Positions 12,224 through 25,562 are shown, counted from the stretch's first letter. The stretch is 64,000 nt of DNA from Gordionus sp. m RMFG-2023 (GCF_954871325.1 NC_088778.1:806001-870000), one strand, 5' to 3'. Numbers and translations: made by a program. The notes: generated by a model not told the origin, from the letters alone.

Positions 12224-13568
12224 CTAACAACAAGGGCATAAAATATGTTTGAATAGATATTTCCTATAAAGAGGTGTAGTCAGGATAATCAAGTAGGGAT
12301 AAATAGAGTATTGACTGTACATCATTACGTACACGAAGAATTGTAGGTTAGAATCGGACATCAAAAAATCATCTTCCCACTTTGGAAGCTTTCGAAATAT
12401 GAAGATGAGCCAAGGCAGAGAAAACGTGACAGATGCCAAACTCAAGCATCCTGTTAGTATCGTAAAATTCCTGTTTCTCTCTTTCACCAAGTCTATTCTC
12501 GAAGATGACGATGCCACCATTGAGCGCGGAAAAATTTGGCTGCCATTCGAAATGGCTTGCAAAGATAAGTTCGATTGTTTAGGATTCTCAGCATTGTTTA
12601 TCTTATTCACATTTCTGAGAGAGGAGATGCTATTTATGAGCATTTTAGGATTCGAAATCGTGTATTCTTTGAATCTTAGGAGAATTTTGGAATTAAAATA
12701 TTTTTCCAGGCGGCTGACTCTGAATGAGGGTATTTTTATTCTCCTCGAACCAGTCTTGGAACGCCTATAAAATAGGATAGCGGTTATAACGTTGCTAGTT
12801 AACGTGATGAGGCAAGGAAGCAAATTCGTAATCACGGCGCTAATTTTATCGAATATGGAGGAGAATTTTTCCATTTTATCGTTAAATGAGTATGTATAGA
12901 TGGGGTCGATGTTCAATAAATATTTGTGATCAGGGGATAATTTAAGTAGAAGATGGAATAGCCCTCTCCGTGTTGTTTAGTGTCGTATTATATGTCGTAT
13001 CATTTGTTTGGTGGAACCAGAGAATGCGTTTTACTTGATAATAATTCAAGAATGGTAGGGATAATATTATGCTGAGGAGTAGGATAACGTACACGTTTCT
13101 TTTGATATTTCGAATTCTGAATAAATTAGAATATAGAAACGGATACGCAATAGCGAACATGCGATCCAAGGACATCAGAGCCAGGAGATAATCGATGAAA
13201 CAGGTGATGCTGTCTTCGAAGAACCACTCAAATTTGCCGAACCATATGCTGAAAATTAGCGTATATTGGCTTTTTAAATTATTACTATCGTAAGCCACCC
13301 ATGGAATTAAAACCGTTAATATTAATATGTTTGCCAATGCCAGAGTTACGAAATAGAATCGCGATCTTTGCTGAACCTGACGGAGTCTCTTAGAAATCAC
13401 CATGAAAATCGTCAGGAGATTACCGGGGATCCCAAATGCTACGATGACGCACAGATGCTTCACCACCTTTTCGTTGAGCTCCCTATGCCTACCGACAATG
13501 TCCTTCAAAATACCGGAAGTGATATCTGTCACGTTCCCTCCGATTGTTTTATTGATGATTCCAATCAT
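12224..13568 (-). pseudogene. Rhodopsin-like GPCR 'B', broken allele
   Basis: This is the twin of the intact gene at 46300-47631. The start ATG (MIGIINKTIGGNVT) is at 13568. The frame holds through TM1-TM4 and ends at a stop around 12942-12944, caused by one extra base near 12946 relative to paralogue E. TM5 to TM7 and the C-terminus follow in another frame down to 12224. Strikingly, the sequence around the lesion (about 12870-13061) matches paralogue E (55238-56581) almost base for base and differs from the B twin, including a 12-base stretch that the twin lacks. That suggests a patch of gene conversion. Conversely the B twin matches E in the third-loop segment encoding GNQVLPCS, where this copy reads GSQIFPRS. 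Confidence 0.85.
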
Positions 13569-16500
13569 TATTTTTTTTAAAATCAAATTATAAAAGAATT
13601 ATTTTATATTTTTAAGTTTAAATTTCAATTACGATTATAATCGATTTTCAAAATTATTCGTTTTAAATATTTATTACTAATTAATTTAAATAATTATTTA
13701 TCATATCGCCGTTTTTTAAAAAAATCAATTTTGTAATCGATTAAAATAAAAAGTAATTGCTCCCAAAGTTTATAATTACATTTTAAATAATTTATGGCAC
13801 TTGTGACCCGGAATTAGAAATTAAATTTTTTTTTTGTTGCAAAATTCGTAATTAAAATTAATTAAATTAAATTTATAAAATACGATTAATTTTGAGATTA
13901 ATTTAGTCGTATCAGGCTTCTTATTAATTTTTATATAGATTCCTATTCAATGACATATAAAATGATATCTAGACTGACGTGCCATTCATGAAAGGTGTAG
14001 ATCAATAAAAAAACAGCTGGGCACGCCATTTTAACGAGAGGTCCGATTTATTCCTATGTTCTGACATAAACTTATTTTAAAGAATTGCCCGATCCATCGA
14101 GATTATGAGGAAGGCAAGAACGAGAATTAATTTATTATTCGGGTTACCAAAATGGCGGGTTCCAGCTGATTTGCATTCCACGACGCCATTAAATACATTA
14201 TGAACGAATCATCAGTCTAGGTATCATTATATGTCATTCATTGGTTCCTATCAAATTTCGAGAAATTTTTTTTTATTTGACAAATAAAAAAATTATAAAA
14301 CATCTGAGGGGGGGGGTTTAAATTAAAATATTTTTTGGGTATTTTTTGAAAATAATATCCACGAGAAAAATAAAAACTCACCAGTTCCAAAATAAATTTT
14401 TAAAATCGTCGGTTTAAATCCGGCTAAGAGAGAGAGAGAGTAAGTGTTTTTATCCGAATTTAATCGACTCGGATTCGAAACCGACTTTGATTGATTTGAA
14501 CCGATCTGCCGGGTTTTACAAACAATCTATAAATCAACCAATCACGATATACCAAAATATTTCATGATAAGTTAACCTCCGAGCCTATCACAAATCAACG
14601 ATGAAATACTAAAATCATAATACAGTGTTGAAGGGAAATTTTAATAACCGGAAGGAAATACTTTTTTATTCTTATTCGTTCGATCATTTTTATTGACGTT
14701 AATTTCGTAGCGGAGAAGATTCCAATGACGTCTTCATAATCGACAAAAAGCCGCATCTCCTAATTATTTTTTTATTAAAAAGCCATATTTACGGGCGATA
14801 ATTTTTATATATAAACAAGATGAACTACGTCCATTATTTATATTTCGTATATTAATTGGTTCACGTATTGTCAATCACCCCCCCCCCCATAACCCTCGAG
14901 TTTCGTTGAGGGGGTCCTAATCTCATATTTTGTTTATATTTTGATTAATTATTTGATAAAAAAAATAATAAACTAAGGGAGAACACGTGATGTATCAAAT
15001 ACATTAAAAATTGTATTCGATACTTTTTTTTATTCGCGATAAGAAATTGACTTATTAATAAAAAAAAAATAGAGACACTAGATATATAGTAGATTTCTAA
15101 AATTAAGTGTATGGCTTAAGCGGCTAAAACATGTTTATGAAAACCCGCTATCCCAGAACAAGCTCAACCCGATTAAAAAAATTAATCGCTATAAGCCGAC
15201 CCAACCCCACGAGTCAATGAATAGACCGGGTTTTAGGGTCAAGATATTTTGCAGCCCCTCTAGTAACTGTACTTCACCATATCTACTCCTCGCTAACCAC
15301 AAAATTCAAAAATTTAGGGTTGCTAACGGCTCACTTAGCAACTTCTGGAGATTTTTCTCATAGATGATAGTCACTAGACTCACACTATATTTAAATATTT
15401 TAATCGGGGATTTTTTTTCCAGGTTTATGATTATTATATTTAATTTTTTGAGATTTAATTTACCAATTTAATATTTAAAATGTAGAAAAAAAATTTTTTT
15501 TAAAAAAAAAAAACTACACAAATTAATATTTTTTTTTAAATTTTAATTATAAGAAGAGAGAGCGATTGGATAATAATTATTTATTTCATTATAATTTTTT
15601 GATCAAAATTAAATTCGGACAAAAATATAATATTATTTTATTTTAAAAAAAATTGTATATATTATTTAAACCGATAAATTAAAATTTTGGTTATTCGAAA
15701 ACGTAGTCATGTATCGTGCTCACATTTTGGTAACTGTTAATGCGCGGAAAATTTCTGATCGCATTACACTTCTGATCTTTGAAAAAATCAATATTCCTGG
15801 ATCGGATTGGTGGGAGAAAATTTTTAGAAATAGGTCCCAATGCAAGATTCTAATGTACGAGCTATCGCCAACAGCTTTTATTATAACTATTGTACCAGTT
15901 GTCGCTTTTCGGTTAAAGAAGATTTCGGCTAACATTTATATCGATGTATGGTGCCCTAGAATTTCTAAAAGGGGTGAGTTATTACAAAATACATTCAGAC
16001 TCTCTTGTGTCCCATTATGATCTACTTTGCTAAGTCGGTTTATCCGCTTGAGTTCTTACGCCTTGCGCCAATCCTAAGATATTTAGACCTTCCTAAGCCA
16101 ACGATGCAGAACCCTCACCTCTCGAACGATTGCTATAACATTGAATATTTACGTTAATAAGAGGGCGATTTTTTAAAAATGACATAATTAATTCCTACCA
16201 CCCATCGCGTGTTGCAGGACCCCCATGACTACTTGGAACTTGCTTCCAATTTTTTTAAGGGGTGGTGGGAGTTAGTAATTTAAGGAGTAGAGTAGGAGGT
16301 AGGCTAGAGATAGAATAAATATATTAGGGGTGAGGGAGGGATATCAATTAAAAATTTAGGAAAATAATTCCCCGGAAGTAAAAATCCACAGGAAAATTAA
16401 GAAATTTATCAGAAAATTCGCCAGAAAATGAATATCCAGGAAAATGATTCCATCCTCATTTTTTTTTAAGATTCTATAGAAAAATATTTATTTATTTTTA

Positions 16501-16775
16501 GAAAATTAATTTATTAGTAGGAAAAAAATTTCCAATAAATATATCCACGAGAAATACAAAAAAAATAAAAAAAATGGTTGATTTTAAAACTAAACTAAAC
16601 TTTACCTAATTTTTTTTTTAAAAATATTAGCGATTAACCTAAACCATATGATGTATTGGGTTATGACCTTTATCCCGAACCAAGTTTTAGTATAAAAATT
16701 TAGGCAAAAATATTATAATAAAATGAAGTAATGCTTAACTATATACTACTACTATCGTAAATTCGCCTAGGGACA
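13569..16775. other. Upstream region of GPCR B allele, no supported gene
   Basis: AT-rich, mirroring 43109-46299. It includes an AG dinucleotide run near 14427-14442 beside a patch of CGGATTCGAAACCG-like words, and a C homopolymer near 14878. A 103-codon frame at 15709-16020 is not conserved as an ORF of the same length in the twin (43837-44149), so I do not call it. Confidence 0.5.
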
Positions 16776-17045
16776 CTTTATCACGCGACACTTTATCACT
16801 CATTTGATAATTTGGCACTTTAACATCTATATCATGTGACACTTTATCATAATTTGATACTTTATCAGTCATTTGATAATTTGGCACTATATTAAGTGCA
16901 CTTTATAACTCATTTGATAATTTGTCACATAACGTGACACTTTATCAAGTGCTTTATCACGTCGATACAAAGACGACAGTTTGTCATAACGATATTGTAT
17001 CACTCGGTCATTTGATAACTCGTACTTTATCACGCGACATTTCTT
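16776..17045. repeat. CACTTTATC / ATTTGATAATTTGGCAC repeat array
   Basis: An irregular array alternates a CACTTTATCAC-type word with CATTTGATAATTTGGCA-type words at roughly 25-50-base spacing. The same array in the opposite orientation is at 42903-43108. A small matching block in the reverse orientation (GATAAAGTGTCACGTGATAAAG) sits at about 18743-18800, so the intervening 1.7 kb may be the interior of an element bounded by these arrays. Confidence 0.75.
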
Positions 17046-18742
17046 CTACAAGGATTTAGGATCTCACATCCGCTTGCATACTGGCGATCCTCGAGTAGGC
17101 TTCTTCCTCAGACAGAGACTGGCTCTAGCTATCCTTGAAGCAAAATTATCAAAGATGGCAGTCATCTATCCACAGATCTTCGCCAGACTCACTTTTTCTT
17201 CCTTATTCATACTTCACCCTACATTTTATTTAATTTGGAAATTTGTTTGTTTTTTTATCGCATATAAATTTTGTGTTGACTTATAATATAATATGAAATA
17301 TAAACAATTAATTTTATACAAACTATTTATAAAACTGAATACAATATAATAAAAGGTAAAATTATTAATAATAGCAATTTATAAAAAATAAAAAACTAAG
17401 CAAAATGTGATTACAAATCTATATAAAAACAAACAAAAAAATACAAAAAAAATACGAGCAAAATACAAGAAAATACAAAAAATACAAAAAAATACAAGAA
17501 AATACAAAAAATACAAAAAAATACAAGAAAATACAAAAAAATACAAAAAAAATACAAACGAAATACAAAAAAAATACAAAAAATTAAAAATATTATAGAG
17601 GCAAAAATCCTGAATGAATATGCCATTGAGTTCTTTTCCTAAAGATTTAGGGAAAAGCGATGCTTAAATGCTAAAAGTTTCCTAGAATGTAAAGTGACAA
17701 AAAGTAAAATTCGAATTCGGCGGAAGTGGTTGATAAGACTTGTTGATTTGATTTTATCAAATGAGTCATATGCATAGATGATAATCGTAAACATTATTAT
17801 ATATTCTTATTTAGATACACAATTCATAATTTTTTAAGGGCTGAAACGATTATCACCAAACTCACTTCCGGAGATGATATTGATGGATTTTGAACGAAAA
17901 CCGATAAATACTTATTCCGCATCTAAAAGAAGCGGGTGATTCGATGAAGCAGGGTCCTTTGCATATGTCCCAGATGATGATACCGGAAATGTGAAACCTT
18001 AAATATTTGGCAGAAATTAAAGGCTCGTGTGATCTTATTTCCTATAAAAGAGAACCTGTATTCGAAGACAAGAAATCCCTAGTAAACATTATATTATTCT
18101 TTTGTTATAAATCATAAGTCAGATAAATTATTCTGCAGCTCCTTTTTTACAAATGTAAAGTTATTCAGGAACAAACACATTTATAGGTTAGATGATGTCA
18201 CCCAACCAAGGAATCGTGCTGAAGGCTGGCATTATGGAATTAAATTCTTATGATAATCTTCTAATCTGACGGTTTGGAAATTTTTTATAAAGATGGGTCA
18301 TAAAGATATGCGCGAAGATAAGGCCCTACATCTTCATGTCGTTAATGAGAAAACACCGCACCTTTCAGAGAAATATGAAGCTCTGTGTATTTTAAATTAT
18401 GGAACCAGATTATTTTTTACATTTATATAAGCGAATTCCCATATTTCCTGCAATTAAATTCATAATATATATTTGTGATATATTGATTTATGATTACTTA
18501 GAGTATAAATTAAATTGACTTAAGATAAGATAACATTTAATTAAGAATCTAAGCAATTATCGATCCCCAGAAGAACTACGGATCTCAATTGGTTTCCATC
18601 TTAAAAACAAATATAGTCACCTAGCACATCTGCAGTTTATGCAAGATTTCAGGCCCAATAGTTTAAGGACACTATTCATTGTATTGCAGATACTCCAATA
18701 GCAGACATTCGCGCCAAATAAATGCTCTCATACAATAAATAT
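17046..18742. other. Single-copy AT-rich region between GATAAAGTG arrays
   Basis: No gene is recognised. A 70-codon frame at 17074-17286 has somewhat coding-like composition at its start but no recognisable domain. The tract 17420-17590 is a run of ATACAAAA-type repeats, listed separately. Confidence 0.4.
17420..17590. repeat. ATACAAAA/ATACAAGA low-complexity repeat
   Basis: Repeated ATACAAAAA words with occasional ATACAAGA variants. Open frames across it on both strands are artefacts of the period. Confidence 0.9.
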
Positions 18743-18815
18743 GTATCATGATAAAGTGTCACGTGATAAAGCCTTTATCAAATGACTGAGTGGCAAGTGT
18801 CGTCATAATTAAGGT
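18743..18815. repeat. Inverted outlier of the GATAAAGTG array
   Basis: It contains GATAAAGTGTCACGTGATAAAG and CTTTATCAAATGACT, which are reverse-orientation versions of words in the 16776-17045 array. It may be the right boundary of the same element. Confidence 0.5.
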
Positions 18816-19549
18816 CTCCTAACGACTTAAATTATTTCCTAGACATCTAGTTTCCGTGGTACTAGGCAAAATATTATCAAAAGTAAATAACTAAAATTTT
18901 TATTTGAATTATTTCTAAATGATTAATTGAGCAAGTTTGAAATCTGGACGAAAAAAAGATTATTTTAAGTATTTTTTTAAAAAGTGGTTCTTTTACAGAA
19001 ACCCTAACTATAAAGGATTCCAAGGGAAACGGAAATTAAAATTTTAACTTATAAATTAATAAAGACAAAAAAAATCAATTCTGAATAGAGATCTGATCTT
19101 ACTGTCAACATCAGAGATTATTTATATCACACTTCTTGTTAGATGGCTTTTAATTTACAATGCAACACAGAACATAATTGAATATGAATTTTAATAATAA
19201 TGATATTAATTATGACCCTGAATCCGATAAAATTTAACATTTACAAAATGAAACATCCACTCTACCGAGATTATACTATTCCATATTCGGGGAATTAGTG
19301 ATGAATTCAACAATTTATAGATCAATGTCATGCATAACCTCTATATATATATAAACTATGTGATTTCTGTCATTACCTCTATTTATTTCTCCCCCGAGAA
19401 AGATCATTTACCATATAACTATCTTACTAATTTCTATAACATTTTTTTCAAAATTTCAATTCTGACAAAATTTAAATAATAACTATACTGAAACTACAAA
19501 TACATAGCTCATTTGATACATCAATAACAGATTCATTATGAGCCTACCA

Positions 19550-21770
19550 GATATAACTGCCAATTATGTAATAAGTTGATTAAAGCAATCTCATCTGAAC
19601 CAGAAAATGTGTCCTCAATATGGACTACCCATCTCATCAGCAGCCATTCATCGAACCCTTAATGCTTTATCTGCTCTTGTACTCAGCACAATCTGAGCAA
19701 CCCATAGTTACCAGTCCAAACTTATTGCCTAATACACAACAGTTGCCTACTTCCACTGGCACAGGTACGAAGTTTAGTCCACTCTACACGTGTAGAACTA
19801 TTTTTAACAACTCCAAAACCATTCGTCATATCCCGAATATCTAAAGGGGGGCAAGATTTCAAATTGCCAGATACCTGTCCAAAAATCTAATTTTCTTGTT
19901 AGGTAATTATTCTTCAGTAAATTTGTGACTTCCTATGATTTGCCTTTAGGAAGATGCAAATCTCCGATCCTACTTGCAAAAAATCACAGACACGGGCAAA
20001 TTAGGGATACGACTATTTACCCTTACCCATTAATCACATTTCTATTTCTTTAAGTGCAAAGACATGGATAAAAATAAGAATCATAAAACTGACCTGCTCA
20101 ACAAGGTCAGATTTGTATCTAATAAACTAGATAACCTCAATGCTAAATCCTTCATACGTTTAGTAATTTCTGAGAATAAGCTGGCTCCCTACCTTATTAA
20201 GCCCTTTTCCCAAAACACTGCCAATGCTATATTAAGAATGATATATCACTTACCAGAGTTTTTCTATCTACAGCCACTTATATCACGAGTGACTTTAGAA
20301 AGTCCATCCTCTCTTTTAAATGAGATTACACCTGGGTTTGATGGGTTTCTCCCAATATTTCTACAAGCTCTAACCGCACCACCTAACATCACACATCAAT
20401 GCAACGTTTTAAAAAAAATTTATCAAACTCGTCAACCGTATGCTTATTGGAGGCATACCACACGCTATTGTTCTACTGCTATACAGGACTAAACTCATGC
20501 TCCATAAATCTATTTAAGATATTCACCTTATCATCATTGGAACCGTTGGCGCCTATTAACTGCCAAACTAGTGGTAAGCAGAATATTTTTCACGATGTCC
20601 AGTCACCTGCGCCCGAATAAATTATTAGAGAACGTGAAAAGATAAATGCGAGGTATTCCTTTGCATGACTCCGATGGACTTACAAACAAATCCCTAAGAA
20701 GATATTCTGATTAAAATATACTTTTAGAATACTTTTAACTCTCTAAGGCGTAGAGCGTTAATTCCTATCCTCACGCTCCACCAATGATATTAGCAATTTA
20801 TTTTTGATTTCTGCACTAGTCCCTCACACCTTCAATATTGAGATGGTTGATTCTTTTTAGCTATGGAATGCAACAAGGTGACTCTCTAGGGTCCCTTTAT
20901 GTTCTGTCTGAGCATTAATAGCCCAATACGAAATATAAAGTGCAAGCATAATCTTTAAAGTTTGTATTCTAGGATGATGCATTAAGCGGCCCGTCGGAAA
21001 AAGTGATGAAGGCAATAAAGATATTAAAATCCAGTAGGAGCAGTTTGGGACCGATAATTAATCTAGACAAGAGCGATATTATCTCTTTGGAATCATTGAC
21101 CTTAACCACTATCTTATGTTCAAACATACACAATTGAACTCTTTATCTCGAATCACCAGTTGGCAGACGAGTACCTCAACAAGTTCCTTGCCAACATTTC
21201 ACATGAGATATCCCTCATACACGATACATTATCGCAGCTCCCAGCTCTTCAAGCTTTCTTCTTATTGGAGGAAGAATATCTTAAAGTTCCGAGAATTTTA
21301 TATACACTCGGATCCTTGCGTGTCTTGCAATATGTCATCCTCGCCGCGCATCAGCTGTGATTAAATGCCTTTTAAGAAGAGATATTCAGTATACAATTGA
21401 TCAATCCTGGTTACATCACCTTACAAATCAAAGCCGGCGGCATTAGTATAAGTTCGCTCTTGTTACTTTCTTTAAGCGCATCCATATCCTCTATGTCTTG
21501 ATATTCCATTATGTACAACTAAACATCCTGACCCACAGTTTTACAGGCTATTGGTCTCTGGAAATCAATACCATTAGTTGATCCCCGTTCCCCTAATCAG
21601 CGTAACAGAAGTTATGGAATAACCCGTTAATTGAAACTCCATACATCACGGTATTAGCCTCAAATGGTAATACCTTATCACTGCATTCTCTGTCAAACAT
21701 AGGTCAACTCCAAAATACTCCTCGCACTGAAAATATTGCAATAGACATACAAAGTGAAGTGATACTATAG
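19550..21770 (+). mobile_element. Decayed LINE-type reverse transcriptase
   Basis: On the plus strand a decayed reverse-transcriptase ORF can be followed in several frames. A C-x2-C zinc-finger-like start lies near 19555 (CQLCNKL). There is an open stretch at 20064-20492 ending in a PGFDGF..LQAL segment typical of the RT fingers. A NTFNSLRRRALIP segment near 20730 resembles RT motif A, and MQQGDSLGSL near 20870 corresponds to the QQGDPLGP motif. FLDDALSG near 20975 corresponds to the catalytic YLDD region, followed by an LGPIINLDKS thumb-like segment, and a GGISISSLLLLS segment near 21450 ends the recognisable part. Many frame changes and stops show it is long dead. Assignment to a specific LINE clade is not possible by eye. 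Confidence 0.7.
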
Positions 21771-22399
21771 CCAGGGTCTTAAATTCTACTTATGTTCCGT
21801 CAACCCTCGAACCCACTGGGCTATAGAGCTCCTTGGCAAATACCCATTTTTATTGTTTTATTGTTTGCTAAAATTAAAGTATGTGGAACTTAGTCTTTGG
21901 GCACAGTATGCCGGGCTCAAAAATTTTGCCACTTGCGGACCCTCTAGTTGACAGTTCATCATTCAATTGAGATGCCCTTTTACTCGCAATGGTTATAGTT
22001 TAGTAAAAAAAATTTTAGTTAGGAAGAATTCAGGTTACCTCTAATCTTACCTTAATAATAAAAAAAAATAATAATATAATAATACTTATTATTTTATCAT
22101 CATTTTAAAGTTAGAAAAAAAACAAGTTACATTTATGATTCATTGATCCTTGCTAGCATATTTGAATAACAGAGTTCAATTGAGATTCTTTGCCGGAAAT
22201 GATGGAGATCTTTTCGAGGATCGTTGGCTATTCATTGAGCTTCGGGTTCAATCTTTTTATGAAACGGAAAGATTTGAGCTCTAAATAATTTCCTTAGACA
22301 CTTCTACCTCGAGGGTGAATAGCAGGCGCAAGCTGGTCATTGAAATTAAGGAAAGGTTACAGGGAACTGTGGAATGCTATCGTGTTGATAGAATAAAAT
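21771..22399. other. No feature seen
   Basis: AT-rich to mixed sequence after the LINE relic; no convincing 3' end of the LINE or target duplication could be identified. Confidence 0.4.
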
Positions 22400-22630
22400 T
22401 ATACCCAGGTCGGGACGGCCCCGAAAATTTTTTTTTTAAAAATATCCGGGCGGGTTCGGGCCGGATATTTAAAAACCGAATATTTGGCATCGCCATTATT
22501 AGCTATAAAAAATTCAAAAATAAATATAAATTTAAAAAAAAATAAAAAAAATAAGCCGAGTTGGGCCCGAAAATATAAAACCAGGACAGGGGCCGAGCTG
22601 GAAAATTCATGCAAATGGTACCTCTGAGAG
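22400..22630. repeat. GC-patch dispersed repeat, second family member
   Basis: CCGGGCC/CGGGCCGG-rich words flank the core AACCGAATATTTGG...CATTATTAGCT, which is also found near 31569-31607 (and in reverse near 7420). The right end reads GCAAATGGTACCTCTG, the inverse of the CAGAGGTATCATTTGC start at 7377. This supports a shared terminal repeat for the family. Confidence 0.5.
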
Positions 22631-24033
22631 TCTCAGGTATATCGCCGATATTCTATCTAATTCATATTCAAAAAACTGCTCGTACGAAAATCACTATACA
22701 AAAATTACGAAACCTAGTTTGTTAACTTTACGTAATTTTTTTTTAATAAAGCTTAAGGTAAATTGTCAGATTTAACATGGCCGCCTATTTATTTTTTTTT
22801 GCTCTAAGCGGCTTAAGATCTGATCGTAGCCCTTAATACGATACATTGTAAAGTATCTATTACTTTTTGAACAAAATATGTAAATTATTCACGGAATTAT
22901 ATAATTAGCAAGTAGATGCACCGTGCGAAGGATTGAGATGTCTAACCTTTTTTTTTTATAAATCGATTCAAAATTCTCGATTTTTATACTACGCGATCAA
23001 AAAGGCGCTATAGCGCTCTAACAAGGTCTTAGCCCTACAGTCGTTAAAAACCGCGATTTTGGATCGATTGAAGATTTTAGCTAAAATAATAATTATCTAA
23101 GCCTTCAAGATTTAGCAAATAGATGCCCAAACCTTTCTGCCAGTCATGAGAAAAATCATCAGGCCTACATGATATTATTTTGGTTATTATAACCTTAATA
23201 GGGCCGTTTTTAAAAAATCTACCCGAAATTCTGGCTTTTTTAACGAAACTTAGCCTTGGTTGCAAAAATGATAAATTAACAAGATTATGAGAATTCTGGA
23301 AAATTGATCTGTTATTATAAACACATTTTATGGGCGTTATTGGGGAAAACAGAAATATTCGGCCTTTGGGGTAATGGCTGACCTTTTCACAGTTTTCATT
23401 TTTTTAACCTGTAGCATAAGATACTACATTAAACGCTTCCCAAATTTACTCCCGTTCTAGGGAGAAAGTGGGAGATTGATTCAGACAATAAACTTATTAC
23501 TGTAGTATAATCTGTACTGAAGCGCTAATGCCGCCTCTATTTTAAGCGGCTGTAAGATTTGAGCCCCATAAACGCTAAGATAACATTAAAAGCTGCTATA
23601 TAGGAAACAATACATACAAGGTCTAAACTATAATAGTCTTCGTAATAGATACTTTGTAGTAACATGATCCTTTTCATGTTTTTTTTACTTTCAAATCTCT
23701 ATTTTTTTTTTGTAAATATTAATTTTATTTTCCTATATGGTTAGTGGAGATTCACTATAGAAAATTATTATACAGAATTCATTATAAATATCAAGTCAAA
23801 TATTTAGTTTATAAAACAAAATAATATAATTAATTAATTCCTGTTTCCTTTGTATAAAATAAGAGTTAAATATTTTATAATACAAGATAAACAAGAAAAT
23901 TATTCACAAAAGAAAATAATGGCTAATTAGGTGATTAATTATTAAATAATATCTATATAAGTATAATATCATCTTTAAATTAATATATTTATAAACCAAC
24001 TTTATAATAATTAATATAATTATTAAAAAAATC
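22631..24033. other. No supported gene; short dispersed repeat near 23066
   Basis: 23066-23150 carries TTTTAGCTAAAATAATAATTAT and GCAAATAGATGCCCAAACC, the same dispersed sequence as 6871-6955 and 32120-32215. The rest is AT-rich and featureless. Confidence 0.4.
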
Positions 24034-24373
<340 letters not shown>

Positions 24374-25562
24374 AATTAGAAACGTAATAAATTAAATTTT
24401 TTAAAACAATTGGTGAAAAATTATAAAAATAAAAACGCGCCAATTATATAAAGAAAAGATATGCAATCTTATTTTTTTGGGCGGAAAAAAAAATATGATA
24501 TTTGCCGCAAACAAAATATAGATTTTTTTAAAAAAAATAATGGACAGCAAATAAATTTAAATTTGAGGAGATACATATATTTTGAGATATAAATTAAGTA
24601 TAGTAGCCAACTCCACAAGGAATATCGAAAATAACAAGTTTTCCTGCTACTTTAGAATTCCTTAAAACATTTTTTTTTTATTGAGAACAAGGAGACTAAG
24701 CAGAATCATCCATCTGGATACCTTCGCGTGAGTCTTTATTTTCATAGTAATTGAATCTTCTTGTACCTTGCAACATTAGCATTTTTTGTCTTAAAAGATG
24801 TGGCTGATTTATATGTTATTCTTAGTAAATATCGTATTCGTTCCCTAGATAATAAATTTTAAAGCTATTCAAGGGGCACATTTTAACTTAGTCGGGACAC
24901 CAGGCTGTTTGGTTAGAATAGCAAAATCCTACTTAAACTGGTATTGTCGTGACTCCAAGTAAAATTCATATTAGCATCAGCACTTGAGAATATATAAATC
25001 TTAAAATCAAACTATCTTTCTTTTCTGGATTCCCTACTTGACTGTATTAATATAAATTTGCTAATTTTAGTAACATACTTTTTCTAAATCTAATTTAATT
25101 TTATTCGATTGTATTTATTTTTCATCATTATTCATTTTATATTCTATATTTATGTGTACGATAACCTTTACATCATATTCTGACCTCAGCTCTGCAATGT
25201 CTCCATTAGATAAAATATTTTGGAGACAACAGATCTATTAGAAGCCCATAAGACATTCTCTATGAAATTTTAGATGGAGGCAAATTGCTTCATCTTCATC
25301 CCGTTTAGTTAGGTAGAAATCCAGGCTATGGATACTCTATTTAGGAAGGTTAGCATTTGATTTTTTTTTTAACTAATAGTATAATGGAGTTTTTTTCAAA
25401 CATATACATATATATTTTATTAAAAAAATAATAATTAATATTATTTAAAAAATAATTTTTCGAAAATCAATACACGTAAACATATTGGAATATATCATAC
25501 ATCATATCTCAAAACGAACCCATTGTCAATTATTTGTTAAGGGATCGTTATATTATTTCTCA
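24374..25562. other. Upstream region of GPCR C, no feature seen
   Basis: AT-rich DNA without a recognisable gene. There is no clear similarity to the upstream regions of receptors A, B or E beyond the immediate start-codon context CAATGATTGG. Confidence 0.4.

Larger units (their letters stand above)
8816..16985. repeat. Inverted arm B, left copy (contig 2)
   Basis: This is the reverse complement of about 42885-50976. It starts directly after the first N gap, at the base that pairs with 50976, the target site of the Tigger element on the other copy. The far end fades out within and just beyond the GATAAAGTG array. Gene order is conserved, but the receptor gene is broken here and intact in the other copy. 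Confidence 0.93.

Noticed and set aside
12399-12770. Antisense open frames of about 95-123 codons inside GPCR genes (also 26468-26752, 47085-47456, 55419-55706)
   Set aside because: Shadows of the receptor coding strand; they recur because the receptor sequence is conserved.
17379-17626. Open frames on both strands rich in Phe/Tyr or Lys/Asn
   Set aside because: Product of the ATACAAAA repeat; both strands are open for the same trivial reason.
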